DNA from: CAZXEJ01 sp964639895
GTDB taxonomy: Bacteria; Desulfobacterota_D; UBA1144; Nemesobacterales; JADFKM01
Direction: 5' to 3'
NCBI GenBank assembly: GCA_964639895.1
Contig: CAZXEJ010000022.1
Coordinates: 1 to 37,824, forward strand
Length of the DNA: 37,824 nt
The position numbers and the translations under genes are program-made. The notes beneath the pieces were generated by a model. That model saw only the letters and a list, made by a program, of their open reading frames with translations, was not told where the DNA came from and did not search any database. Shown one piece after another: positions 14,665 through 22,212 of this stretch (positions within the stretch are counted from its first letter, which is position 1; every line of letters starts with the position of its first letter).

Positions 14665-17648
14665 CACACCTTGTCCCACTTGACTTTTTTGAGATAGGAA
14701 ATGGCAGGCTGTGCGTTCACCTCTTCGAGCACCTTATAGCCGCGGGCATCTTCGGACACCTTCGACACCACCGTCTCGGGATCGTTTATGTCGCCGAAAA
14801 CGATCGCCTTCGACGGACAGGTCTGCTGGCATGCAGTCTCTATCTCGCCGTCCCTGACCGTCCTGCCTTCCTCCTTGGCCACGTTCTTCTGATACATTAT
14901 CCTTTGAACGCAGAACGTGCATTTCTCCATGACGCCCACGCTACGCACGGTGACGTCGGGGTTGAGCTGCCAGTTGAGCGGCTCGGGCAGATCGAACTTG
15001 AGCCAGTTGAACCTTCTCACCTTGTAAGTGCAGTTGTTCGAGCAGTACCTGGTCCCCACGCACCGCGGGTATACCATGGCGTTGAGCCCCTCGGGGTTGG
15101 TATAGGTGGCGAACACCGGGCAGACCGGCTCACATGGGGCATTCTCGCACTGCTGGCACGTCATGGGAATGAATCTCAGTTCCAGCTCCCCGTCTTGCCC
15201 CTTCTCGTAGTACCTCTCGATCCTTATCCAAGACATCTCGCGCCGCTTGGCTATCTGGCGTTTACCGACGAAGGGCACGTTGTTCTCGGCATAGCACGCC
15301 ACGACGCATGCGCCGCACCCGACGCACTTATCCAGATCTATCGCCATTCCCCAACGGTGTTGCACGTACTTGCGCCTAGGATAGAAGCCGGCATACTCGC
15401 CCTCGCCGTGGCTGCCGCCCTCGTGGCCGTCCTGGCGGTAGCCGTCCTCGGTCAGATAGAGGGCCTGGGCTATAGCCCTGTCCTCCTGGGAGAACGAATA
15501 CTGGGTCTTTACGAGTTGTGCGCTCCTTCCTGTAGGGGCGAGTTCGACGCGAGCGGAAAGCCACGCATAGGCGCCGCTGCGGGCGTCGGTCGCCGCGGGC
15601 AGTATCGCTACCGGGTTCACCCCCCTGCCCTTGGCGTAGCGGCCGTAAGAGGTGTGTCCCTGGCCCAGCGCCACGGCCACGGTATCGGGCCTTATACCTT
15701 CGGTGACGAACACCTGGACCTCGAGGCTCCCCTGCGGGGAAGTGACCTTGACGAAATCCCCCTCTTTCACGCCCAGGGAGCGGGCCGTGTCGGGATGTAT
15801 CTCGAGCCACGAATCCCATACGGCCGTCGTGAGAGCATCGGGCAACTCCTGAAGCCAGGGCTTGTTGGCACCCCTGCCGTCGTAGAGCCGCGAGGATGGA
15901 TAGGCGACTAGGTAAAGGGGGCCGTCACCCTTGAACTCCGGCTCCCTGAAGGTGAAGCGGTCGAGGCGTGAAGAGAGAGAGACGCGTACGGGTGGGGGAT
16001 CGTAGTAGAGGCCGCCACGGCGCACGGCGTCCTGCCAGAAGGATTCAAAATCCACACCCGGCGCCCATCGCGCCTGCAGGGCACGCCATGTGTTCCTCAG
16101 ATTGTCGTAGTAGGTCTGTACGGAAAAGCGGCCCTTCAGCCTGCTCACCCTGCCTGCGACGGAGAGCAGCACGTCGGCCGTCTGCTTGGTGTTGAACACC
16201 GGCACCACGGCCGGCTGCACGAGCGCCCTCACACCATCCTGGGGCACGTAGTCGTCCCATTTCTCAAGCGTCGTGTGGTCCGGCAGTAAAGCGTGCGCGT
16301 GTGCGGAGGTCTCGTCGCGGAAGCTCGAGAAGCTCGCCACGTAGGGAACGTTGGCCACGGCCTCGGCGAAGCCGGCCTCGGCGGGGAGCGAGTAGGCGGG
16401 GTTGGCGTCGTGTACAAGCAGGACGTCCACCTCGCCCTTCCTCATCGACTCTATGAGCTCGGCCATCTCGGCGTAGGATCCGGCCTCGCCCACGGTCTGG
16501 GCAGCCGAGAAATCGACCCTCTCGCCCACGGCACCCAGCAGGTAGTTGAGCAGGTTGACGGCCACCATGGCGTCCGTCGCGGCCGTGGTCGTGTAGGCGG
16601 CTCCCCCGCCTACGGCGAGCGGTCGAGACGCTTCGCCCAGCGAGCGCGCGAGCGAGGTCACCGTCTCGGCCGGCACGTCGCATATTTCGGCCACGCGCTC
16701 GGGTGTGTAGGGTGCGACGAGACGGCTTATACGGTAGCGCTCGTCAGGTGAGGTGCGCGCGAACCCTTTCTCTATCACGGCGTTTGCGATGCCCAGCGCC
16801 AGGAACCCCTCGGTTCCGGGCCTCACCTTGATCCACTTGTCGGCGTTCGCCCCCGTTAGCGAGAGGCGCGCCTCGACGTGGACGGACTTGCCCTTGAACA
16901 CGCCGTGCCCTTCGCCACGCACCGAGTGCATCTCCGCGTAGCGGTACTGGTACTGAGTCGGAGAGAGCCACGTCTCCAGGTAGTCGGCACCGAACGAGAC
17001 GAGGAAATCGGCCTCGTCCAGCCGGTAGGTGGGTATTCTGGCGATGCCGAACGTGATACGGTTTGCCTCGAGCAGGGGAGCGTAGGATATGGGCTCGTAG
17101 GTGACAAGCCGGCCGCCCACGGCGTCGAGCCATTCGTTGAGCAGCGAGGCGAAGGTACCGCTCACATGGGTGGTTAGAAAGACGATGTTGCCGGGCTTGC
17201 CCTTGGCGACGGCCTCCTCGATGCGTGCTGCGAGCGCGGCCTCGGCGTCGGCCCACGACTTGGGTTCCATCCTGCCGTCGCCGTTCCTCACGGCGGGGCC
17301 ACGGAGCCTGTCGGGGTTGTAGAGCTCCTGCGGAAGGGCCTGCCCTCTGGCACACAGCGTTCCCTTGTTTATAGGGGACGAGGGATTGCCCTCGATCTTT
17401 ATCGCCCTGCCCTCACGGTTCTTGACCAGGATTCCGCACCCGGCCGGACAGGCGCGACACGTGCTCGCGTAGAACTTCGGCATGCCGGGAACCAGATCCT
17501 CCGGCGGATTAACGTAGGGTATCAGCCGGTCGACGGTCTCGTACGAACACCCGCCCATGACGGCAGCCGTCGTCGTGGTGACGCCTACTATCTTAAGGAA
17601 ATCCCTTCGCCGCAGACCGCCTTCGTTGTTGTTGCTCGATTGTGACAT
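14664..17648 (-). CDS. actB: alternative complex III subunit ActB, iron-sulfur protein
   Basis: 994-residue periplasm-facing electron-transfer subunit. The N-terminus has a twin-arginine signal (RRRDFLK, residues 13-19) and a possible lipobox (VMGGC, Cys34). The first large part resembles molybdopterin oxidoreductases but is known in this family to lack molybdenum; it has a Cys set C64-x2-C67-x3-C71 and C99 of ferredoxin style. The C-terminal ferredoxin-like part (about 765-960) holds the cluster ligands: CVGCGACVVACYAENNVP, CQQCENAPCEPVCP, CVGTRYCSNNC, CTFC and CQQTCP. These fit the usual three [4Fe-4S] and one [3Fe-4S] clusters. GAGGAG six bases before ATG 17648 supports the start. 22 bp separate it from actA. 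Confidence 0.95.
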   Translation of the reverse strand: MSQSSNNNEGGLRRRDFLKIVGVTTTTAAVMGGCSYETVDRLIPYVNPPEDLVPGMPKFYASTCRACPAGCGILVKNREGRAIKIEGNPSSPINKGTLCARGQALPQELYNPDRLRGPAVRNGDGRMEPKSWADAEAALAARIEEAVAKGKPGNIVFLTTHVSGTFASLLNEWLDAVGGRLVTYEPISYAPLLEANRITFGIARIPTYRLDEADFLVSFGADYLETWLSPTQYQYRYAEMHSVRGEGHGVFKGKSVHVEARLSLTGANADKWIKVRPGTEGFLALGIANAVIEKGFARTSPDERYRISRLVAPYTPERVAEICDVPAETVTSLARSLGEASRPLAVGGGAAYTTTAATDAMVAVNLLNYLLGAVGERVDFSAAQTVGEAGSYAEMAELIESMRKGEVDVLLVHDANPAYSLPAEAGFAEAVANVPYVASFSSFRDETSAHAHALLPDHTTLEKWDDYVPQDGVRALVQPAVVPVFNTKQTADVLLSVAGRVSRLKGRFSVQTYYDNLRNTWRALQARWAPGVDFESFWQDAVRRGGLYYDPPPVRVSLSSRLDRFTFREPEFKGDGPLYLVAYPSSRLYDGRGANKPWLQELPDALTTAVWDSWLEIHPDTARSLGVKEGDFVKVTSPQGSLEVQVFVTEGIRPDTVAVALGQGHTSYGRYAKGRGVNPVAILPAATDARSGAYAWLSARVELAPTGRSAQLVKTQYSFSQEDRAIAQALYLTEDGYRQDGHEGGSHGEGEYAGFYPRRKYVQHRWGMAIDLDKCVGCGACVVACYAENNVPFVGKRQIAKRREMSWIRIERYYEKGQDGELELRFIPMTCQQCENAPCEPVCPVFATYTNPEGLNAMVYPRCVGTRYCSNNCTYKVRRFNWLKFDLPEPLNWQLNPDVTVRSVGVMEKCTFCVQRIMYQKNVAKEEGRTVRDGEIETACQQTCPSKAIVFGDINDPETVVSKVSEDARGYKVLEEVNAQPAISYLKKVKWDKV

Positions 17649-17670
17649 CTCACACTCCTCGCTCTCCGGC

Positions 17671-18279
17671 CTAGTAGTGACAGGTGACGCAATCCCTCAT
17701 GTAAGTGAGCTCTTTGCCCTGGGCGGCGTGGGCGGCCAACTCCTCCTGCGTCATCTCCCTCTGCCTGTGGCAGCTCACGCAGAAGCCCATGTTGATGACG
17801 TGGACGGGCTTTACGACGTCCATCGTCTTCACGTCACCGTGACACGTCTCACACTGCAAACCGGCCCTTATGTGCGGCTGGTGCTTGAATCGGGCGAACT
17901 GGGGAACGAAGTGGTACTTGCGCCAGGGAATGGGCTCTTTGCGCTCCCAGTAACCCCTGAGCTTCTTTATCTCTTCCTTGAAGTTGATGGAGGTGCCGTT
18001 GTAGTCGTACTTGCGATCGCTGCCGGCTATGAACTTGTGACACCCCATGCACGCCCGCAACGAGGGGATGCCCGGCGTTTCGGCCTTGTGCGCATAGCTG
18101 TGGCAGTACTGGCAGGGGATGGAGTTCTCGCCGGCGTGCACCTTGTGACTGAAGGCGATCGGTTGCGCGGGCCCGGCCGTATCGCTTTCGGCTCTTCTCT
18201 CGAGAAGGTAGGAGAGGGTGAGAACGACCAAGAGGAGGAACGCCAGGGAAAAGAGTAGGTACTTCAGCCTGTTAGCCAT
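17671..18279 (-). CDS. actA: alternative complex III subunit ActA, pentaheme cytochrome c
   Basis: 202-residue membrane-anchored multiheme cytochrome and first gene of the act operon. After a short basic start there is one anchor helix (about residues 6-26, LLFSLAFLLLVVLTLSYLL). Five heme sites follow: CQYCH, CMGCH, CETCH, CVSCH and CVTCH, exactly the count of characterised ActA proteins; the last ends at the C-terminus (CVTCHY). It accepts electrons from the Fe-S chain of ActB and passes them to ActE. The frame is open to 18453, but the strong promoter at 18347-18374 lies in that extension, so ATG 18279 is chosen (AAGGGA upstream). Confidence 0.94.
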   Translation of the reverse strand: MANRLKYLLFSLAFLLLVVLTLSYLLERRAESDTAGPAQPIAFSHKVHAGENSIPCQYCHSYAHKAETPGIPSLRACMGCHKFIAGSDRKYDYNGTSINFKEEIKKLRGYWERKEPIPWRKYHFVPQFARFKHQPHIRAGLQCETCHGDVKTMDVVKPVHVINMGFCVSCHRQREMTQEELAAHAAQGKELTYMRDCVTCHY

Positions 18280-18346
18280 CGGAGAATCCCTTAACCTGTC
18301 TGCTGAGAAGCCCCAGTGTCTACCCGCGCCCCGTACCGGGCTACTA

Positions 18347-18374
18347 TTTATATCACAATGTCGTTTGCTGTCAA
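18347..18374 (-). promoter_or_regulatory. strong sigma-70 promoter of the act operon
   Basis: A perfect TTGACA (18369-18374) and TATAAA (18347-18352) lie 16 bp apart on the minus strand. The start point is predicted near 18340, giving a leader of about 60 nt before actA. This is among the best promoters in the window, suggesting high constitutive expression of the respiratory complex. Confidence 0.75.
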
Positions 18375-19083
18375 GGAACCCCGCCGGAGCGGGCAGCCAA
18401 CCCCCGTGTCCGTGCCGAGGGACGAGCATACCATGCGAATCCGGAGTTGACAAATCCTTGACGGAAAATCACACGAAATCCCATAGCCCGCGGTCGATAC
18501 ACCCGACCGAGCGAGGCCGTCAACGGATATAGAGTGACGGTGCCTGCGTTTCCCCCCGAATCAGAGCACGAGAGCGGTAGCTACTCCACATCAGCTCTTC
18601 ATCTACGTCACATCCCGGCCCTCCACCTCCGACGCGTGCCTGTGCGTGCAACCGCCTCTGCCGCAATGTACCGCACCCCTTCTGCTGGAAGGAGCGAAAC
18701 ATGCGGCCGCCGCCCCAAGGGTGGGGCCGACGGGGTCAAGGGGTTGCAAGGGGACGAGGGTGGATGACCACTGCGACCCGGAGGGGAAGCTCCGTCCCGC
18801 CGGCTAAAGTAGGCGGGGGAAACGATGGTGCACCTGCTTCAGCGCGCCTCTCAGTCGGCGGCAGCGACGCGTGCCGCTACAGCGCATCCATACCGCTGAC
18901 CCCGCCATGGGAGTAGGGATCTGAGGTCGGGGGGAGAACCTCGGTACGGCTACAGTCGGTTATAGATGGGGAGAAAGGGGAAATCACTGCACCAACACGA
19001 GCGGATTGAAGCGTGCTCGCCCATGCGGGCCAGACGAAAACCGGTCAAGGCCCCGCTAAGACGTATCTAACTTATGAAGCGAA
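18375..19083. other. gene-free spacer upstream of act operon, downstream of bioD
   Basis: About 700 bp with no recognisable gene. The first part (to about 18700) is C/T-rich on the plus strand, the later part G-rich. Seen: an inverted repeat CGGTCG/CGACCG at 18491-18509, a GCCCC/GGGGC hairpin at 18712-18727, and a canonical G-quadruplex motif at 18732-18760. Two plus-strand TTGAC(A/G) hexamers at 18446-18462 lack a convincing -10 partner. Confidence 0.5.
18732..18760 (+). other. G-quadruplex motif
   Basis: Four G runs on the plus strand (GGGG, GGGG, GGGG, GGG) separated by TCAA, TTGCAA and ACGA, meeting the usual three-or-more G, one-to-seven loop rule. It lies in a gene-free spacer. Confidence 0.5.
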
Positions 19084-19102
19084 CACCCCTGAAGGGGGGG
19101 TG
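19084..19102 (-). terminator. possible bioD terminator hairpin
   Basis: About 47 bp beyond the bioD stop, CACCCC (19084-19089) pairs with GGGGTG (19097-19102). On the minus strand the stem is followed by TTCGCTTCATAAG, a weak T-rich tail. The G-rich arm runs into a second G block (19106-19112) and could form a quadruplex on the plus strand. Confidence 0.3.
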
Positions 19103-19148
19103 AGAGGGGGGGCTGAGCGGTGCGCCTCTCTCTGTTCCGCCATCAGCC

Positions 19149-19895
19149 TCATGCAATCAGCTCCAGGAACGCCCGTAGCGAGAACCCCCCTCCCAGGCGC
19201 GAGGCCAGGGCACGCGGAGCTTCATTCCTAAGGTCCCCCGCCCGGCCCGTTTCAACCTCGATGGCATCGTCGTGGCGAAGTACGCCAACTATATCCACGG
19301 TTGTGAGCTCGCCGAGCAGCGCGGGGTTGGTGCGTGCGGCGATGTCGGGACGGCGGGGGAAATCGTTTATAACCACTCCCACCACGGGTACCGAGGCGCG
19401 TTCCAGGTGCTCGATGGTAAGAAGGGTGTGGTTTATCGTACCCAGCGAGGGCCTCGCTACGACCAGGGCCTCGAGTGAAAGGTCACGGGCGAGATCGGAG
19501 AAGAAGTAGCCCTCCCGAAGGGGAACCTTCACCCCACCCGCCCCTTCGACGAGGACGACATCGTTCTCGTCGAGCAGCTCCCTGTAGATCCGGCCGATAA
19601 GGGCCGGATCGACCTCGGCCCCCTCCATCCGCGCTGCGACCATTGGGGCCAATGGGGCACGGAACATATAGGGACACACGCGCGGCAGCTCGGGCGAAAC
19701 GCCGAGCACCCCGTAGCAGAAGAGAACATCGGGCAGATGGCCCTCGTCGGTCCCGGTCTGGACGGGCTTCATCACCGCCACGCGTAGACCCCTTCGCGCC
19801 AGGCAGAAGGCGGCGGCGGCCGTAACCACCGTCTTGCCCACCCCCGTGTCGGTGCCCGTAACCAGCATCCCTCCTCGATATACATCCCCCATCAT
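19149..19895 (-). CDS. bioD: dethiobiotin synthetase
   Basis: ATP-dependent carboxylation and ring closure of 7,8-diaminopelargonate to dethiobiotin, the next-to-last step of biotin synthesis, in the cytoplasm. 248 residues. The P-loop is at the N-terminus (MLVTGTDTGVGKTVVTAA). The substrate/Mg segment is KPVQTGTDEGHLPD, then FRAPLAPMVAARMEG and VVLVEGAGGVKVPLREGY, which carries the catalytic E and Gly motif; VVGVVINDFP closes the nucleotide site. ATG 19895 is chosen since GGGGGTG lies 7 nt upstream. A later ATG (19868) directly before the P-loop has its GGAGG too close. No other biotin gene is in the window, so it is separated from bioA, bioB and bioF. Confidence 0.94.
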   Translation of the reverse strand: MMGDVYRGGMLVTGTDTGVGKTVVTAAAAFCLARRGLRVAVMKPVQTGTDEGHLPDVLFCYGVLGVSPELPRVCPYMFRAPLAPMVAARMEGAEVDPALIGRIYRELLDENDVVLVEGAGGVKVPLREGYFFSDLARDLSLEALVVARPSLGTINHTLLTIEHLERASVPVVGVVINDFPRRPDIAARTNPALLGELTTVDIVGVLRHDDAIEVETGRAGDLRNEAPRALASRLGGGFSLRAFLELIA

Positions 19896-20315
19896 CTCAA
19901 AGCACCCCCTTAGCTGTGAGCGGGACACGGCGTGAAGGCGGCCCAGCGAGCAAGAGGATGCGGCTGTACTCGCGCCTGGGCTCTACCGCCCTTCCTATTA
20001 CACGCCCCGCATATACGGCACGGGGCCCATCGACGTGGGTGGGGATATGTCCGGGCGGCGGCTCTCGCACACAGTAGGCGTCCGTCAAACACGACGAAAC
20101 GGCCACGGGCCGGTCAAGGCCCTGGACCGCCGCCGGCGTAGCCGGCGGGTTTCGTGAATGCTTGATCATGACACTCGGTGGCCGCCCCAGCCTGCCGCTC
20201 ACCTACCAGAGAGGCGCCCGCCCTCCCACCGTCGGGCCGAGCGGGTGCGGAAGTAGGGTTACATTAGAAGCCTGCGCCAGCGCCGGCACTCACTGCACGT
20301 GCAGCCGAGCGCCCC
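19896..20315. other. spacer between bcp and bioD
   Basis: 420 bp without a recognised gene. It holds a perfect 8-bp stem with a 3-nt loop at 20130-20148 (arms CCGCCGGC and GCCGGCGG, no T tail) and a 12-bp palindrome CTGCACGTGCAG at 20293-20304, 12 bp after the bcp stop. The bioD promoter was not identified. Confidence 0.45.
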
Positions 20316-20786
20316 CTAGGATTCCTTTGCCAGGCCGAGCTCTTCAATCTTCCGCAACACCTCGTCGGCATGGCCGGACGTATTGACCTTGGTCCATACG
20401 TGCCTTACGACGCCGTCCCTATCTATCAGGAACGTCACCCGCCTCGCCGTACCCTTCTCGCTCTCCACCCCGTAGGCGCGTACGATGTTTCGGTCCTTGT
20501 CGCTCAGCAACGGGAAATTGAGGCCGTACTTGTCGCGGAACTTCTCGTGCGAGGCCACGCTGTCGGTGCTAACCCCTATCACCTGCACACCGAGCTCCCT
20601 CAGCCTGTCCATGCCGTCCCTCATCGAGCACGCCTCCTTCGTACACCCCGGCGTGTTGTCCCGTGGATAGAAATAGAGCACAACCACGTTCTTGCCTATG
20701 TAGTCCCCAAGCGAGAGGCGTTTCCCCCCATAGGTCTCGCCCTCGATCAGCGGGGCCTTCTCACCAGGTTGCGGCATACGCGACAT
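20316..20786 (-). CDS. bcp: peroxiredoxin, Bcp/PrxQ type
   Basis: Thiol peroxidase that reduces hydrogen peroxide and organic hydroperoxides with thioredoxin, in the cytoplasm. 156 residues, normal length. The active-site segment is YFYPRDNTPGCTKEACSMRD, with the peroxidatic Cys in PGCT and the resolving Cys five residues later as in the Bcp class. GLNFPLLSDKDRNIVRAYGV and TFLIDRDGVVRHVW are family segments. A strong GAGGAGGA site 8 nt upstream sets ATG 20786 and excludes the codons before it. It lies 105 bp behind the SufT-like gene and, with tpx, forms a same-strand peroxide-defence group. Confidence 0.94.
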   Translation of the reverse strand: MSRMPQPGEKAPLIEGETYGGKRLSLGDYIGKNVVVLYFYPRDNTPGCTKEACSMRDGMDRLRELGVQVIGVSTDSVASHEKFRDKYGLNFPLLSDKDRNIVRAYGVESEKGTARRVTFLIDRDGVVRHVWTKVNTSGHADEVLRKIEELGLAKES

Positions 20787-20891
20787 GTGCGATCTCCTCC
20801 TCAAGAACTGCGGAATGGACCGAACCTCCCCCCTATGTCCCCCCTACCCTGCAATCGGCCCGCCCGCCGGAGCAAACCATCGCCGGCGTCA

Positions 20892-21419
20892 TCAGAAACC
20901 GAGGCTCATCCTGGCCTCCTCGCTCATCTTGCTCGGGTCCCAGGGCGGGTCCCACACTATCTCGACCCATGCCTCCTCGACGCCGGGGATTTCCTCGATC
21001 ACGTACTGGCACTCCTGCGCTATCTGAGCCGCCGTTGGACAGCCCGGCGACGTAAGGGTCATCTTCACGTGCACCTTTGACCCCTCGATCTCCACGTCGT
21101 AGATGAGACCGAGGTTCACGATGTCGACCGGTATCTCCGGATCGTATATCTCGCTCAGCTTGCTGAGCACGAGCTCCTTGGTGAGCTCAGGATGTGCGCG
21201 GTCGGCGTCCCCTCCTCCGGAGGCATCCGCTCCGGCCAGCGGCCCGCCGGGGCCGGTCCGCACCGTTTCTCCTCCCTCGCGACCTCCTCCGGCTGCTGCG
21301 GCACCGCCTGGCTGCGTGTCGGCGGGGGCCTCAGACCCCGCGGCACTAGAGACGGAACGCACCCCATCGTCTTTTCTCCCTCCCCCGAAGAGCTTCGACA
21401 ACATGTCTCCGATACCCAT
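20892..21419 (-). CDS. SufT/MIP18-family Fe-S assembly protein (DUF59) with Gly/Ala-rich N-terminus
   Basis: 175 residues. The C-terminal 95 residues are a MIP18/PaaD-like DUF59 domain (SEIYDPEIPVDIVNLGLIYD, then VKMTLTSPGCPTAAQI, and VWDPPWDPSKMSEEARMSLGF). The Cys of SPGC is the conserved functional residue of this family, which helps mature iron-sulfur proteins. Residues about 10-78 are a low-complexity Gly/Ala/Ser/Asp-rich extension after a conserved-looking MGIGDMLSKLFGGG start; this extension is probably disordered. GGGAGGTGA three bases before ATG 21419 supports the long start. It lies 62 bp after tpx and before bcp, so a role in protecting or rebuilding Fe-S clusters during peroxide stress is inferred. 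Confidence 0.88.
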   Translation of the reverse strand: MGIGDMLSKLFGGGRKDDGVRSVSSAAGSEAPADTQPGGAAAAGGGREGGETVRTGPGGPLAGADASGGGDADRAHPELTKELVLSKLSEIYDPEIPVDIVNLGLIYDVEIEGSKVHVKMTLTSPGCPTAAQIAQECQYVIEEIPGVEEAWVEIVWDPPWDPSKMSEEARMSLGF

Positions 21420-21481
21420 GGCTCACCTCCCCGCGATGGCGGCACCGTCCAACGGCTGCCGGAGCCGAACGAAGGGAGTCA

Positions 21482-22003
21482 TCAAGAAACCAACCCCTTC
21501 AGCGCATCCAGTGCCGCATCGTAGTTGGGATGCTGCGTTATCTCCGGCACATATTCGGCGTAGCGTACGACGTCGTCCTTGTCGACGACGAAGATGCCGC
21601 GCGCAAGTAGCCTGTGTTCCTTTATCAATATACCGTACGCCTCACCGAAAGAGGCGTCCTTGTAGTCGGAGACGACCTTCACCTTGTCGATCCCCTCCGC
21701 AGCGCAATACCTCTTGGCCGCGAACGGGAGGTCCATGCTCACCGTGAGGATGACGACGTCTTCGGGAAGGTTTGCGGCCGCCTCGTTGAACTTCTTGGTC
21801 TGCGCGTCGCACACGGGTGTGTCGATGGACAGCACGACGTTGAACACCTTGACCTTTCCTGCCAGATCGGCGAGGGTGAGCGGAGCTCCGAGCCCCTCGT
21901 AGACTGTGAAATCGGGCGCCTTGTCACCCGGCTTTATCTCCTCGCCGACCAGAGTCAGCGGTTGTCCCTTGAGTGTCACTGCGCCGTTGCGCTCTTTGGC
22001 CAT
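21482..22003 (-). CDS. tpx: thiol peroxidase
   Basis: Atypical two-cysteine peroxiredoxin of the Tpx family that reduces peroxides, preferring alkyl hydroperoxides, with thioredoxin as donor. 173 residues, usual length. Seen: the N-terminal MAKERNGAVTLKGQPLTLVG hairpin, GDKAPDFTV, the peroxidatic Cys in SIDTPVCDAQT and the resolving Cys in AAKRYCAAEG, then KVVSDYKDASFGEAYGI. The region between the two Cys matches Tpx rather than Bcp. The start is supported by GGGAGGA 8 nt upstream. It is first in a minus-strand group with the SufT-like gene and bcp, with its own promoter. Confidence 0.95.
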   Translation of the reverse strand: MAKERNGAVTLKGQPLTLVGEEIKPGDKAPDFTVYEGLGAPLTLADLAGKVKVFNVVLSIDTPVCDAQTKKFNEAAANLPEDVVILTVSMDLPFAAKRYCAAEGIDKVKVVSDYKDASFGEAYGILIKEHRLLARGIFVVDKDDVVRYAEYVPEITQHPNYDAALDALKGLVS

Positions 22004-22047
22004 CTGGCTCGTCCTCCCTGAGAATTGATTGATAGTTAGCTACACTA

Positions 22048-22077
22048 AATATGACTGAGCACCGCACCCTCTGTCAA
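22048..22077 (-). promoter_or_regulatory. sigma-70 promoter of tpx
   Basis: A perfect TTGACA (22072-22077) and CATATT (22048-22053) lie 18 bp apart on the minus strand, with a predicted leader of about 38 nt to ATG 22003. No OxyR or PerR site was recognised. Confidence 0.5.
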
Positions 22078-22155
22078 CCGCTACTTACCACCCGCATGTC
22101 CATTATCTCACAGCCGGACCCCGATTCCCACCCCTGGCACAGCCGGCCGCCCAAT

Positions 22156-22184
22156 TAGACAGGGTAGCCGGGGTGGTGTATGAT
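22156..22184 (+). promoter_or_regulatory. sigma-70 promoter of aldo/keto reductase gene
   Basis: TAGACA (22156-22161) and TATGAT (22179-22184) lie exactly 17 bp apart. The in-frame ATG at 22180 is inside this -10 box and so cannot be the translation start. Confidence 0.6.
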
Positions 22185-22212
22185 ACACTCAAACAGGGGA
22201 GGCAACCTCAGA

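Noticed and set aside
14904..15911. 335-codon frame opposite actB
   Set aside because: Shadow of the iron-sulfur subunit gene.
18446..18480. Plus-strand TTGACA followed by TTGACG as a promoter
   Set aside because: No acceptable -10 box at the right distance and no gene downstream on that strand.
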